64,000 nt of DNA from an uncultured Ruminococcus sp. (GTDB lineage: Bacteria > Bacillota > Clostridia > Oscillospirales > Acutalibacteraceae): positions 1 to 64,000 of the forward strand of contig CAJODM010000002.1 of NCBI GenBank assembly GCA_905233755.1, read 5' to 3'. Below are positions 16,197 to 24,105 of this stretch, piece by piece. Position 1 is the first letter of the stretch; every line of letters starts with the position of its first letter. A program made the translations under genes and the position numbers. The notes under the pieces are model-generated. The model saw only the letters and a program-made list of their open reading frames with translations, was not told the DNA's origin and searched no databases.

Positions 16197-18646
16197 GATT
16201 GTTCCTCCGCCTTTGTGTTCTGTTTTACGCGGTATTTTCTGCGGGTCTTGGGGCCCCTGAGTCCTTTGTAGATGATGCAGTAGAAGGCAAGCAGCACCCA
16301 TGCTCCCGCCGAGATGATGATCCCCGTTGTCAGCATCGGGGTCCTGTAGGTGAATTCGATCTCGCTTTTGATGTCGGCGTCGACCTTCACCGCCATGAAC
16401 CCGGTGTTGACGATCTCGATATCGACCGGCTCGCCGTTGACGGTGGCGGACCATCCCTTCTCATACGGCACCGAGAAGAACAGCAGGTTCGTCTTGCCGC
16501 CGGTGTTGTCGAACACCGCCTCGAACCCTTCGTTCGTGTACTCAAAGCTCTCACAGCTATGCGCCCGCCGCGCCCCGCAGTCGGCATAGTACGCCTGCTC
16601 GGTATATTCGTACGGAGAGCCGTCGTTATTGTAGTCGTCCTGAGAGTTGACGACGATCTGCATCCCGTCCTCATACCCGATGATATCACGGTACTTCTCC
16701 ATCTGATCGACAGACAGGACCATCGTCTTGAGGAGCACCAGATGTCTGATATCGTCGCTAAGGTCCAGGTACGTCGGCTCGGTCATAAAGTCGTCATACG
16801 TGAACCCCATCGGGATATAGCAGTCGTTCTCATAGACATGATAGCCGGATGCGGTGCCGATATAGGTGTATCCCGGCATCGCCGTCTCGCCCGAGGAGAC
16901 GAATCCCTTTTTGCTCGCGTTGTCGAACAGGTACTTGACCGACAGCAGCGACCGGATCCCGTACAGCTTCTCGGTCGGGTTCGAGATCACGTCGCGCGTA
17001 GCGCCGAGCTTGCTGTAGAACTCCATCACCGACGAGGGTACGATGCTGTGGAACGCCTGGATAGTCGGGGTGTTCCAGTACATCCCCAGGTTCTCGAGCG
17101 TCATATAGTAGTCCGACCGGACGACGTCGATATCCTCCATCCACAGCTCCTTGCCATAGGTGAACGCCTTGTCGGTGAGCAGGGGATCGTCATATTCGGA
17201 TATGCTCTTACCTACAAACAGGTAGATCTCGCTGTACCCGATACAGAACGCGCACAGCGCGATACAGGTGTAGCGGACGAACCTATCCTTGTCCTTTTTG
17301 AAGAACCGGTACAGAAGATATGTCGCCACGAGCCCCACTACCGCTATCGCAACGAACCCCCAGAACCGACCTTTCTCTTCCATGAGCCCGATCCCGTACA
17401 CGTTGCCGTCATCCGACTCGTACTTTATCTGGGGCATCAGCCCGATGACAACGGCAAGCACACCGGTGATGATCGCCGTCGCTCTAAACCCGTGTCCAAA
17501 GTCACATTCGCGGATATCGTCGAGCGATACGACCGTCATCAGCGCCATGACGAGCGTCAGCATATAGAACCACCGCATGTAGAACACCGAGTTGAGCGCC
17601 TGAAAGATGCTGTTGAGGATCGGCACCGCCGCCATGACCGCGAGCACGATGAACATCCTGCGCGATACGCTGCGTTTCTTTCTCAGATAAGCGATGACAT
17701 AGGTCATAGAGAACATCGGGATATACGCCGCGACGGACGCCCACTTGGCCGAGGAGTCGGGCGTGAAGTTCACCCGCGCCGGGATATCGGCGGGGAAGAA
17801 CAGCGAGACGAGTATCTGCATATACCGCTGTACAGGATCGTACAGCACCCCGTCCCATCCGATAGCAAACTCTGTCAGCCGATAGTTGCCGGTGATCGCC
17901 GCGATCGACGGCAGCAGCAGCGCCGCCGACAGACATACGCCGATGATACACTCGATTGAGAGCAGCACAAACTCCTTTAGCTTGAAGCGATAGGAGCGTG
18001 ACACGAGCTTGATGACATAGTAGATGGCGCAGAACACCACCTGCCCGAAGAAGAAGTAGTAGTTCACCGTAGCGGCAGCGCCGACGCACAGCGCGACCAC
18101 ACCCCGCCGCCGGTTATAGTGGAACTCGTCTATCGCCGCCAGCAGCAGCGGAAAGACGATCATCGCCTCATGAAAGTGAAAGAAGAAGATGTTATAGACC
18201 GAGAACCCCGAGAACGCATACAGCAGCCCGCCGATCACCGCGAACCTACGATCGCTGACATAGCGTCTCAGGAAGATATACGCCGTCAGCGAGCAGCACC
18301 CGAGCTTGAGGATGAGCAGCGGTCCGATGGCATAGGCGACCCATTCGGACTTTAGCAGCAGCGTCAGGTAGAAGAACGGCGACCCCAGCAGGTAGAAGCT
18401 GTATGACCCGACGAAGTTCGCCCCAAGGTCGGTCAGATGGCTCCATCCGGTGTTTCCCGAGAGGATGGCGTCATGCGCCAGCCGGTAGAAGGGGATCTGC
18501 TGGGTGTTGAAGTCGCCGTAGTACAGGAAGTACCCCTTGTCGACGATCATGATCGGCACCACGACGACAGCCGCCGCCAAAAGCCCCAGAAGGAACGCGA
18601 TGATACCGTAGTTTTTCTTGGTGTTGATGCGGTTTTGCAGTACCAA
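16193..18646 (-). CDS. YfhO-family polytopic membrane protein
   Basis: The product has about 817 residues, a dozen or so membrane helices and an extracytoplasmic C-terminal domain before the last helix (about 785-805). The family is GT-C-like; in B. subtilis and Listeria YfhO members glycosylate lipoteichoic or wall teichoic acid outside the membrane. Typical features are the DKGYFLYYGDFNTQQIPFY segment after helix 1 and the VPYEKGWSATVNG motif near the C-terminus. I chose a TTG start at 18646, placed 7 nt after AAAGGAGG; the frame is open to 18721. It is the first gene of the five-gene minus-strand chain. Confidence 0.87.
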   Translation of the reverse strand: MVLQNRINTKKNYGIIAFLLGLLAAAVVVVPIMIVDKGYFLYYGDFNTQQIPFYRLAHDAILSGNTGWSHLTDLGANFVGSYSFYLLGSPFFYLTLLLKSEWVAYAIGPLLILKLGCCSLTAYIFLRRYVSDRRFAVIGGLLYAFSGFSVYNIFFFHFHEAMIVFPLLLAAIDEFHYNRRRGVVALCVGAAATVNYYFFFGQVVFCAIYYVIKLVSRSYRFKLKEFVLLSIECIIGVCLSAALLLPSIAAITGNYRLTEFAIGWDGVLYDPVQRYMQILVSLFFPADIPARVNFTPDSSAKWASVAAYIPMFSMTYVIAYLRKKRSVSRRMFIVLAVMAAVPILNSIFQALNSVFYMRWFYMLTLVMALMTVVSLDDIRECDFGHGFRATAIITGVLAVVIGLMPQIKYESDDGNVYGIGLMEEKGRFWGFVAIAVVGLVATYLLYRFFKKDKDRFVRYTCIALCAFCIGYSEIYLFVGKSISEYDDPLLTDKAFTYGKELWMEDIDVVRSDYYMTLENLGMYWNTPTIQAFHSIVPSSVMEFYSKLGATRDVISNPTEKLYGIRSLLSVKYLFDNASKKGFVSSGETAMPGYTYIGTASGYHVYENDCYIPMGFTYDDFMTEPTYLDLSDDIRHLVLLKTMVLSVDQMEKYRDIIGYEDGMQIVVNSQDDYNNDGSPYEYTEQAYYADCGARRAHSCESFEYTNEGFEAVFDNTGGKTNLLFFSVPYEKGWSATVNGEPVDIEIVNTGFMAVKVDADIKSEIEFTYRTPMLTTGIIISAGAWVLLAFYCIIYKGLRGPKTRRKYRVKQNTKAEEQS

Positions 18647-18688
18647 ACCACGCCCTCCTTTCGAAAAAAGCTTTACCTGAGCAGATTT

Positions 18689-18724
18689 TTGTGCTATTAT
18701 AACCAATATAGTATAACACAAGAA
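18689..18724. promoter_or_regulatory. Overlapping divergent promoters (yfhO-type / HD nucleotidase)
   Basis: On the plus strand TTGTGC (18689-18694) and TATAAC (18712-18717) are 17 bp apart. On the minus strand TTCTTG (18724-18719) and TATAAT (18701-18696) are also 17 bp apart. The two promoters occupy the same DNA in opposite directions. The minus-strand one has the better -10. Confidence 0.5.
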
Positions 18725-18810
18725 AATGCAAATTGCACGAAAAATTTGAAAAATATGTAAAAAAACCTGTTTTCTTCAAGAAAGATCAGCCGGGAAAGGG
18801 AAGTGGTAGG

Positions 18811-19383
18811 ATGAGCGGCTTTTTTGCCATGCTGTCGCGGATGAAGTATATCAACCGCTGGGGACTGATGAACAACACGCGTTATGAGAACATCGCCGAG
18901 CACTCGCTCGAGGTGGCGATGCTCGCCCATGCGCTGGTGACGATCGCGAACGAGCGGTTCGGTCAGGAGCTTTCGGCAGATCGTGCGGCGGTGTTGGGGA
19001 TCTATCACGATGCAAGCGAGATCATCACCGGCGATATGCCCACCCCCGTCAAGTACTATAACCCCTCGATCAAGACCGCCTACAAGGCGGTCGAAGCCGT
19101 CGCTCAGGACAAGCTCTTGTCCATGCTCCCAAAGGATCTGCAGCGCGTGTATGACGATGTCCTGCACGAGCGCGACGCTGCGCTGATGCCCTATGTCAAG
19201 GCGGCCGATAAGCTATCGGCGCTGATCAAGTGTATCGAAGAGGTACGCATGGGCAACAACGAGTTCAACCTTGCCAAGTCCTCCTGTGAGCAGGCGCTGC
19301 TAGGGATGGACCTGCCTGCGCTTTCGGTATTCATGGACGAGTACCTGCCGTCCTACTACCTGACGCTCGACGAGCTGGGCTAG
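18811..19383 (+). CDS. HD-domain 5'-deoxynucleotidase (YfbR-like)
   Basis: The 190-residue protein has the HD phosphohydrolase signature: RYENIAEHSLEVAMLAHAL (first His), YHDASEIITGDMPTPVKY (HD pair) and a late LPSYYLTLDELG. YfbR dephosphorylates deoxyribonucleoside 5'-monophosphates. The ATG at 18811 follows GGGAAGTGGTAGG; the upstream 26 codons to 18733 are basic and unlike the family, and are rejected. A weak hairpin (19403-19420) with a T-run 10 nt later may end the transcript. Confidence 0.87.
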   Translation: MSGFFAMLSRMKYINRWGLMNNTRYENIAEHSLEVAMLAHALVTIANERFGQELSADRAAVLGIYHDASEIITGDMPTPVKYYNPSIKTAYKAVEAVAQDKLLSMLPKDLQRVYDDVLHERDAALMPYVKAADKLSALIKCIEEVRMGNNEFNLAKSSCEQALLGMDLPALSVFMDEYLPSYYLTLDELG

Positions 19384-19488
19384 CGGTGAACAGGCGCATC
19401 CGGACGCGTTCAGACGCGTCTATATCTGCATTTTTTTCGACCCAAAACCACTATAAGTTGTGAATTTTTTCTGAATTTCGCCCTTATA

Positions 19489-19534
19489 ATTCTTATTTGG
19501 AAATAAGAATATGGATACTGGTGTATAATATAAT
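19489..19534 (+). promoter_or_regulatory. Promoter region of the LCP gene with a perfect palindrome
   Basis: The palindrome ATTCTTATTT-GG-AAATAAGAAT (19489-19510) lies just before TATAAT (19524-19529) and an overlapping second TATAAT (19529-19534). No good -35 is found at 17 bp; the palindrome occupies that position. This suggests control by a DNA-binding dimer, as activator or repressor. Confidence 0.5.
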
Positions 19535-19583
19535 GGTTTCAATCTGTATTTTGATAGCGACCGGCTGAGAAAGGCGGCAAGAT

Positions 19584-20750
19584 ATGTCAAAATTTGATAC
19601 CGGCGAGATCAACGAATTTGTCGATATCTCCTCTGAGACCGACGTCAGGAGGATCTATCGCGATTCTGCGCTCGCCCCTCCCAAGAAGCGCAAGAAAGGC
19701 ATCGGCATGCGGGCATTTGTCCTCGTGCTGTCGATCCTCTTCCTCATCACGGGGACGGGGATGCTGTACTACTATCATGTCCTCGATACGCTCAACTATG
19801 ATGAGATCGAGCGCCAGCCCGAGACGACCGCCGACGGTTCCACATCGCCCACGATCGAGAACGCCGGCTCCTCGCTGCTCTCGAGCGAGAACGTGCTGAA
19901 CATCCTTCTCTTCGGTCAGGACAACCGCCAGGGCGAGGGCGACTACGGCCGCTCCGACACCACCATCCTGCTGTCCATCGACAACCTCCACCGCAAGATC
20001 AAGCTCACCTCCTTCCAGCGCGACACCTATGTCACCATCCCGGGCTACGGCGACAACAAAATCAACGCCGCCTACTCGCTCGGCGGGGTCAAGCTCTCGA
20101 TCGAGACCATCGAGGCGAACTTCGGCATCAAGGTCGACAAGTACGCCGTCGTCGACTTCAAGTCCTTCCGCAAGGTTATCGCGGCTCTTGGCGGGGTGGA
20201 TATCGAGCTGACGGTCGATGAGATCGAGTATATCAATGCCCAGATCGACGTCAACAACCAGACCGACAAGACCTCGTTCCTCGACTATGATCCCTATGAG
20301 ACGGGCACCCAGCTGATCCATCTCGACGGGTATCAGGCACTCTGGTATGCCCGCGACCGCGGCGAGGAGAGTCTCGGCGGGATCGCCGAGTACAGCTTCT
20401 CGGGCGATGACTGGGATCGTACCGAACGCCAGCGCAACCTCATCGAGACCATCGTGACCGACCTGCGGAGCGAGGCGTCGCTGACCGATCTGGTGAAGAT
20501 CGTCAACGATGTCGGCCCGCTTGTCACCACCAACCTCAAGAAGAGCGACATCACCTTCCTCGTGTCGAACATGATGACCTACATCAACTATGAGATGGTC
20601 GAGATGTCGCTGCCCACCGAGGGCAACTGGCAGTACGGCAGGACCGGCGACGGCCAGTCTGTTATCGTCATCACCGACTGGGACAAGGTTCGACTGGATT
20701 TGGCGACGTTCATCTATGAGGACGTCACCTCGTCTGCTGACGCTTCCTAG
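19584..20750 (+). CDS. LytR-CpsA-Psr (LCP) family glycopolymer ligase
   Basis: A 40-residue basic cytoplasmic tail leads into one membrane helix (about 42-64), followed by the extracellular LCP domain (about 105-270). Motifs: NILLFGQDNR, YGRSDTTILLSID, LTSFQRDTYVTIPGYGDNKINAAY (the Arg residues bind the polyprenyl diphosphate) and LWYARDR. LCP enzymes transfer undecaprenyl-linked teichoic acid or capsule polymers onto peptidoglycan. The 388-residue length is normal. The neighbouring GtrA and the YfhO-LicD chain make a surface-polymer role likely. An open antisense frame covers the same interval and is not a gene. Confidence 0.92.
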   Translation: MSKFDTGEINEFVDISSETDVRRIYRDSALAPPKKRKKGIGMRAFVLVLSILFLITGTGMLYYYHVLDTLNYDEIERQPETTADGSTSPTIENAGSSLLSSENVLNILLFGQDNRQGEGDYGRSDTTILLSIDNLHRKIKLTSFQRDTYVTIPGYGDNKINAAYSLGGVKLSIETIEANFGIKVDKYAVVDFKSFRKVIAALGGVDIELTVDEIEYINAQIDVNNQTDKTSFLDYDPYETGTQLIHLDGYQALWYARDRGEESLGGIAEYSFSGDDWDRTERQRNLIETIVTDLRSEASLTDLVKIVNDVGPLVTTNLKKSDITFLVSNMMTYINYEMVEMSLPTEGNWQYGRTGDGQSVIVITDWDKVRLDLATFIYEDVTSSADAS

Positions 20751-20757
20751 CATCCGC

Positions 20758-20785
20758 GCCCGAAGTATTGCGCTTCGGGCTTTTT
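20758..20785 (+). terminator. Rho-independent terminator after the LCP gene
   Basis: GCCCGAAG (20758-20765) pairs with CTTCGGGC (20773-20780), followed by TTTTT. Confidence 0.85.
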
Positions 20786-20803
20786 CTCTGATTGGAGGGT
20801 ATG

Positions 20804-21226
20804 ATGGATAAGAAAGAATGGATCCGATCGCTGAAGTTCACCCTGTTCTCTATCTCGGCAGGGGCGATCCAGATCGTCTCGTTCACACTGCTGACCGAGC
20901 TGACCGCCCTGTCATACTGGCCGTGCTATCTGATCGCGCTTGTGCTGAGCGTGGTGTATAACTTTACGATCAACCGCAAGTTCACCTTTCATTCTGCCGC
21001 CAACGTCCCCATCGCGATGCTCAAGGTGTTCGGCTACTACTGTGTGTTTACGCCGCTGTCGACCATCGGCGGGAACTTCCTTGTCGAGACGCTGTTGTGG
21101 AACGAATATGTGGTCGAGATCATCAGCATGATCCTCAACTTCATCACCGAGTTCCTGTTCTGCCGCTTCTTTGTCTACCGTCATCAGGTGGACAACGCCG
21201 AGAGCTATCTGAAGAAGCACTCATAG
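20804..21226 (+). CDS. GtrA-like membrane protein
   Basis: The 140-residue protein has four membrane helices and the GtrA-family pattern: an early LKFTLFSISAGAIQIVSF helix, LVLSVVYNFTINRKFTF after helix 2 and FLFCRFFVYRH at the end. GtrA proteins are thought to flip polyprenyl-phosphate sugars across the membrane for surface glycosylation. I chose the ATG at 20804, about 5 nt after GGAGGGT. It lies behind the LCP terminator, so it may depend on read-through or a promoter I did not identify. Confidence 0.88.
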   Translation: MDKKEWIRSLKFTLFSISAGAIQIVSFTLLTELTALSYWPCYLIALVLSVVYNFTINRKFTFHSAANVPIAMLKVFGYYCVFTPLSTIGGNFLVETLLWNEYVVEIISMILNFITEFLFCRFFVYRHQVDNAESYLKKHS

Positions 21227-21244
21227 AGCCCGAGAGCAAGAGTT

Positions 21245-21428
21245 GGGGCTGACGCAAAATAGAAAAATGTCATTCAAAACGCCAGTGAAGAATCAGAAAG
21301 CGCTCACCTTTCGGTCAGATTGCACATGACAGGTGTAATCATATTGGATAGATTGCACTATAAGATACTTCGCTAATGCTCAGGATGACACGCTGAGGGG
21401 CTATCGCATTTCTTAGTGCGACAGCCCC
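21245..21428. repeat. Interspersed 184-bp nested inverted repeat, copy 3
   Basis: It has the same length and ends as copy 2: GGGGCTGACGCA (21245-21256) at the left and TGCGACAGCCCC (21417-21428) at the right. It differs from copy 2 at a small number of scattered positions. It again lies between convergent genes, gtrA-like and the GH13 gene. Confidence 0.9.
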
Positions 21429-21458
21429 TTTACTGCTTATATAACCGTTTTATCCGTA

Positions 21459-23087
21459 TCATTCGATCCGCTCGAACCGCCGCATCCTCTTGCCGTCGCG
21501 TTCGATGATCTCTCTGAACATCTCATACGGACGCACCCACAGCTCCCGCTCGCCGTACAGCGCGCGGTACACGACCATCGGCTCGGTCGTCTCGCTGTCC
21601 TTTGCGATGTCGATGACCTCGTATTCGTTCCCCTTGAAGTGACGGTACCGCCCCGGGGTGATCGCTTCCGGTATCAGCGGCGCCTCCTGCTCCTCTCTCT
21701 GCTCGGATGTATCCGCTTTGGGTTCGGCGTCGTCAAGGTCGACCGGGCAGCTCCCGTCGCTATATAGCAGGATCATCGAGCTTGTCGGCGGCACCTCGAT
21801 CTGTGTCCAACCCTGACACGCATAGCTGCTGCCGGTGAGCATATCGGTCAGCACCCCGTCGCGCCCTGTATCAAAGCCGATCGTGCGCGGCTCGTCCGCT
21901 TGATTGAGCAGGATGAACAGCGACTGATCGTCCGACTTCATCGAGTAGCACAGATGGTCGAGCTGTATGCTCTCGTTCTTATACTTGCCGTACTGCAGCG
22001 CGTTGAGGGCGTGCTTGAGCTTTGAGAGCCGGCAGATATGCTCGAACAGCGCATAGTCGGGGTTCTCGAGCCGATCGAGCCGCATCTCGCGCCGCACGTT
22101 CTCGTCCGAGCCGTACTCGATTTTTCCTTCTACGGCGAACTCGCTGCCATAGTAGATCGACGGCATCCCCGGCATGGTGTAGAGCATGGTGTAGACGTTC
22201 TTGAGCAGCCGCTTATCGCGGATGATGCTCGCAACGCGGCTGACGTCGTGATTGTCCGCAAAGTTGTATAGGTACAAGCCCTTGTACAGCCCCCAGTCGC
22301 CGCATTCGCGGTCGAGAGAGTGGGCGAACTCGAAGTAGTTTCGGTCGTTATGGCACGAGTACAGCGCCTTGTATATCTCATAGTTCGTCACCGAGTCGAG
22401 CGCCTCGGGGTTGGCCCAGCGGTTATAGTCGCCGTGGATGATCTCGCCGAAGAGCCAGAACTGCGGATCCTTCATCCGGACACATTCGCGCAGCTTTTTG
22501 AAGAATCCCATCTCGACACAGTCCGCTGCGTCCAGCCGCAGCCCGTTGATCCCGAACTCGTCGATCCAGAACCGCACCGCGCCCAGCAGATGCTCGACCA
22601 CCTCGTCGTTCCACAGGTTCAGCTTCACGAGCTCATAGTGCCCCTTCCACCCCTCATACGAGAAGTTGTCGCCATAGGGGCTTTTGTTGTCAAAGTTCAC
22701 CTGATGGAACCAGTCCTTATACCGCGATCCCCATCCGTTCTGCTGCAGATCCCTGAACGCGAAGAAATCGCGCCCCACATGGTTGAACACCCCGTCGAGC
22801 AGGATGCGAAACCCGTTATCATGCAGGGTATCGCACAGCTTCTTGAAGCTCTTGTTATCGCCCAGCCGGCTGTCCACGGTATAGTAGTCGACGGTGTCGT
22901 ATCCGTGGCGCGAGCTCTGGAACAGGGGGTTGAACAGGATGGTGTTCACGCCCATCTTCTTGAGGTGGGGGATGAAGTCATATACCCGATCGAGCCGATA
23001 GCAAAGCTGATAGTCGTTCTCCTTCGGCGCGCCGGTAAACCCCAACGGATAGATGTTGTAGCATACTGCATCATGGATCCAGTTCAT
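21459..23087 (-). CDS. Cytoplasmic GH13 alpha-glucosidase/cyclomaltodextrinase-like enzyme fused to DUF1653
   Basis: The 542-residue protein has no signal peptide. GH13 motifs are DGVFNHVG (about 100), GLRLDAADC with the nucleophile Asp (about 180), FGEIIHGD with the Glu (about 214) and ADNHDVSR (about 279). These are typical of intracellular neopullulanase or maltodextrin-degrading enzymes. Residues about 475-542 are a separate DUF1653 domain (GRYRHFKGNEYEVIDIAKDS ... WVRPYEMF), which usually exists as a stand-alone 70-residue protein. The ATG at 23087 follows GGGAGGATATACC; the extra 21 codons upstream overlap the promoter. The likely job is breakdown of imported malto-oligosaccharides released by the secreted pullulanases. 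Confidence 0.92.
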   Translation of the reverse strand: MNWIHDAVCYNIYPLGFTGAPKENDYQLCYRLDRVYDFIPHLKKMGVNTILFNPLFQSSRHGYDTVDYYTVDSRLGDNKSFKKLCDTLHDNGFRILLDGVFNHVGRDFFAFRDLQQNGWGSRYKDWFHQVNFDNKSPYGDNFSYEGWKGHYELVKLNLWNDEVVEHLLGAVRFWIDEFGINGLRLDAADCVEMGFFKKLRECVRMKDPQFWLFGEIIHGDYNRWANPEALDSVTNYEIYKALYSCHNDRNYFEFAHSLDRECGDWGLYKGLYLYNFADNHDVSRVASIIRDKRLLKNVYTMLYTMPGMPSIYYGSEFAVEGKIEYGSDENVRREMRLDRLENPDYALFEHICRLSKLKHALNALQYGKYKNESIQLDHLCYSMKSDDQSLFILLNQADEPRTIGFDTGRDGVLTDMLTGSSYACQGWTQIEVPPTSSMILLYSDGSCPVDLDDAEPKADTSEQREEQEAPLIPEAITPGRYRHFKGNEYEVIDIAKDSETTEPMVVYRALYGERELWVRPYEMFREIIERDGKRMRRFERIE

Positions 23088-23121
23088 GGTATATCCTCCC
23101 AAATCGATCATTTGCTCTGTC

Positions 23122-23150
23122 AGTATATCACATCCGAAAGCAAAGTTCAA
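23122..23150 (-). promoter_or_regulatory. Sigma-A promoter of the GH13-DUF1653 gene
   Basis: On the minus strand TTGAAC (23150-23145) and TATACT (23127-23122) are separated by 17 bp. Confidence 0.75.
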
Positions 23151-23162
23151 TGATAACAGAGG

Positions 23163-23191
23163 TTGAAATCCGTCGGGATTTGTGCTACTAT
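23163..23191 (+). promoter_or_regulatory. Sigma-A promoter of the 149-aa membrane protein gene
   Basis: TTGAAA (23163-23168) and TACTAT (23186-23191) are 17 bp apart, with TGC just before the -10. The leader to the ATG at 23212 is about 14 nt. Confidence 0.72.
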
Positions 23192-23211
23192 GCTATGAAG
23201 AGGTGATATTT

Positions 23212-23661
23212 ATGGCTACCTATCAGGGCAAGAAGGCCGAGAACCCGAGCTCAAAGCGCGTGCGTATCACGATGGCGGTGCTGTTCTTCATCCAGGTGAT
23301 CTTCACCACCTTCCCGTTCATGCGCGGGGATATCGGCGACGGGATCGAGAGCTCGGTCACAGCGTTCGGGATGGTCGTCCACCCCGGCGTTGCCTATACC
23401 GCCGACAGCATCAAGCTCGCGGTGTTCGGCGGGATATTCGTGATATTCCCGATGGTCGCGTTCTTCTTCTGCCTGTTCGACAAGTACTCGAACGTGAAGA
23501 ACTTTGTCAGCGCGGCGTGTTGTGTGATCTGTGTGGCGCTGATCGTGTTCGGCATCGGGCCGGGGTATATCGCCATCGGTTCGGTGATAACGATCCTGCT
23601 GTATGTGCTGATCCTCTTCTTCACGGCACAGAGCTTTCAGGCGTCGATCCTGCGCGATTGA
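23212..23661 (+). CDS. Four-helix membrane protein of unknown function (149 aa)
   Basis: Four membrane helices are visible: VRITMAVLFFIQVIFTTF, LAVFGGIFVIFPMVAFFFCLF, FVSAACCVICVALIVFGIG and VITILLYVLILFFTAQ. The N-terminal 20 residues are basic and polar. The start at 23212 follows AGAGGTGATATTT. No motif identifies a family. It has its own promoter, and a hairpin follows the stop. Confidence 0.75.
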   Translation: MATYQGKKAENPSSKRVRITMAVLFFIQVIFTTFPFMRGDIGDGIESSVTAFGMVVHPGVAYTADSIKLAVFGGIFVIFPMVAFFFCLFDKYSNVKNFVSAACCVICVALIVFGIGPGYIAIGSVITILLYVLILFFTAQSFQASILRD

Positions 23662-23675
23662 CCCGCTCATAGAAC

Positions 23676-23712
23676 CACCCGCCCGGGCATATACTGTCCC
23701 GGGTGATTTTTT
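23676..23712 (+). terminator. Terminator-like hairpin that contains the next gene's SD
   Basis: CACCCG (23676-23681) can pair with CGGGTG (23700-23705), followed by ATTTTTT and then immediately the ATG of the lipoprotein gene at 23713. The right arm includes the GGGTGA that would serve as SD, so the same hairpin could stop transcription or block translation. Confidence 0.55.
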
Positions 23713-24057
23713 ATGAGGATATTGGTGCCGATCCTGCTGTGCGCGGTGCTGCTCAGCGGGTGCCGGCGCGTGGTGACCGACTGCTCCGACGAGCTGACGA
23801 TGCACCTTTGGCAGGGGGAGTATGATAACGGGATGAGCGTGTCGCTGTCCTTTGATGACGACGACGCCACGCTGTCGCTGTCGCTCTCTGACGGGCGGGA
23901 GAACCGGATCAACGGGCTGTGTGTGCTCGACCTCGAGCAGTTCGTCATCATCGACGACGATACATCAGAGAGCTTCTCGTTCGGCTATACCGTCCACGGC
24001 GACAGCGTGGATATCACCTATGATGACGCCTCTCTCTCGCTGAAAAAGGTGAAATAA
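23713..24057 (+). CDS. Putative lipoprotein (114 aa)
   Basis: A short signal peptide ends in the lipobox LLSGC (Cys at 17), so the mature protein should be lipid-anchored on the outer face of the membrane. The remainder is acidic, with runs of Asp and alternating beta-strand-like segments (SVSLSFDDDDATLSLSLSDG), and resembles a small beta-barrel or lipocalin-like domain. The family is unknown. The SD lies within the upstream hairpin. Confidence 0.75.
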   Translation: MRILVPILLCAVLLSGCRRVVTDCSDELTMHLWQGEYDNGMSVSLSFDDDDATLSLSLSDGRENRINGLCVLDLEQFVIIDDDTSESFSFGYTVHGDSVDITYDDASLSLKKVK

Positions 24058-24060
24058 TCC

Positions 24061-24089
24061 TTGCATTCTCCTGTCGGGTGTTGTAGAAT
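24061..24089 (+). promoter_or_regulatory. Sigma-A promoter of the FNT gene
   Basis: TTGCAT (24061-24066) and TAGAAT (24084-24089) are 17 bp apart. Transcription should start near 24096, only about 10 nt before the chosen ATG. Confidence 0.75.
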
Positions 24090-24105
24090 AATGTCGGTGA
24101 TTATG

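Noticed and set aside
16197-16454. Upstream extension of the PepV frame
   Set aside because: It lies within the YfhO gene and lacks any PepV sequence; MSFGDKIL at 16196 has the SD.
19587-20753. 388-aa antisense frame covering the LCP gene exactly
   Set aside because: It mirrors the LCP codons (Asp/Glu/Val/Leu-rich reading) and has no recognisable domain or SD.
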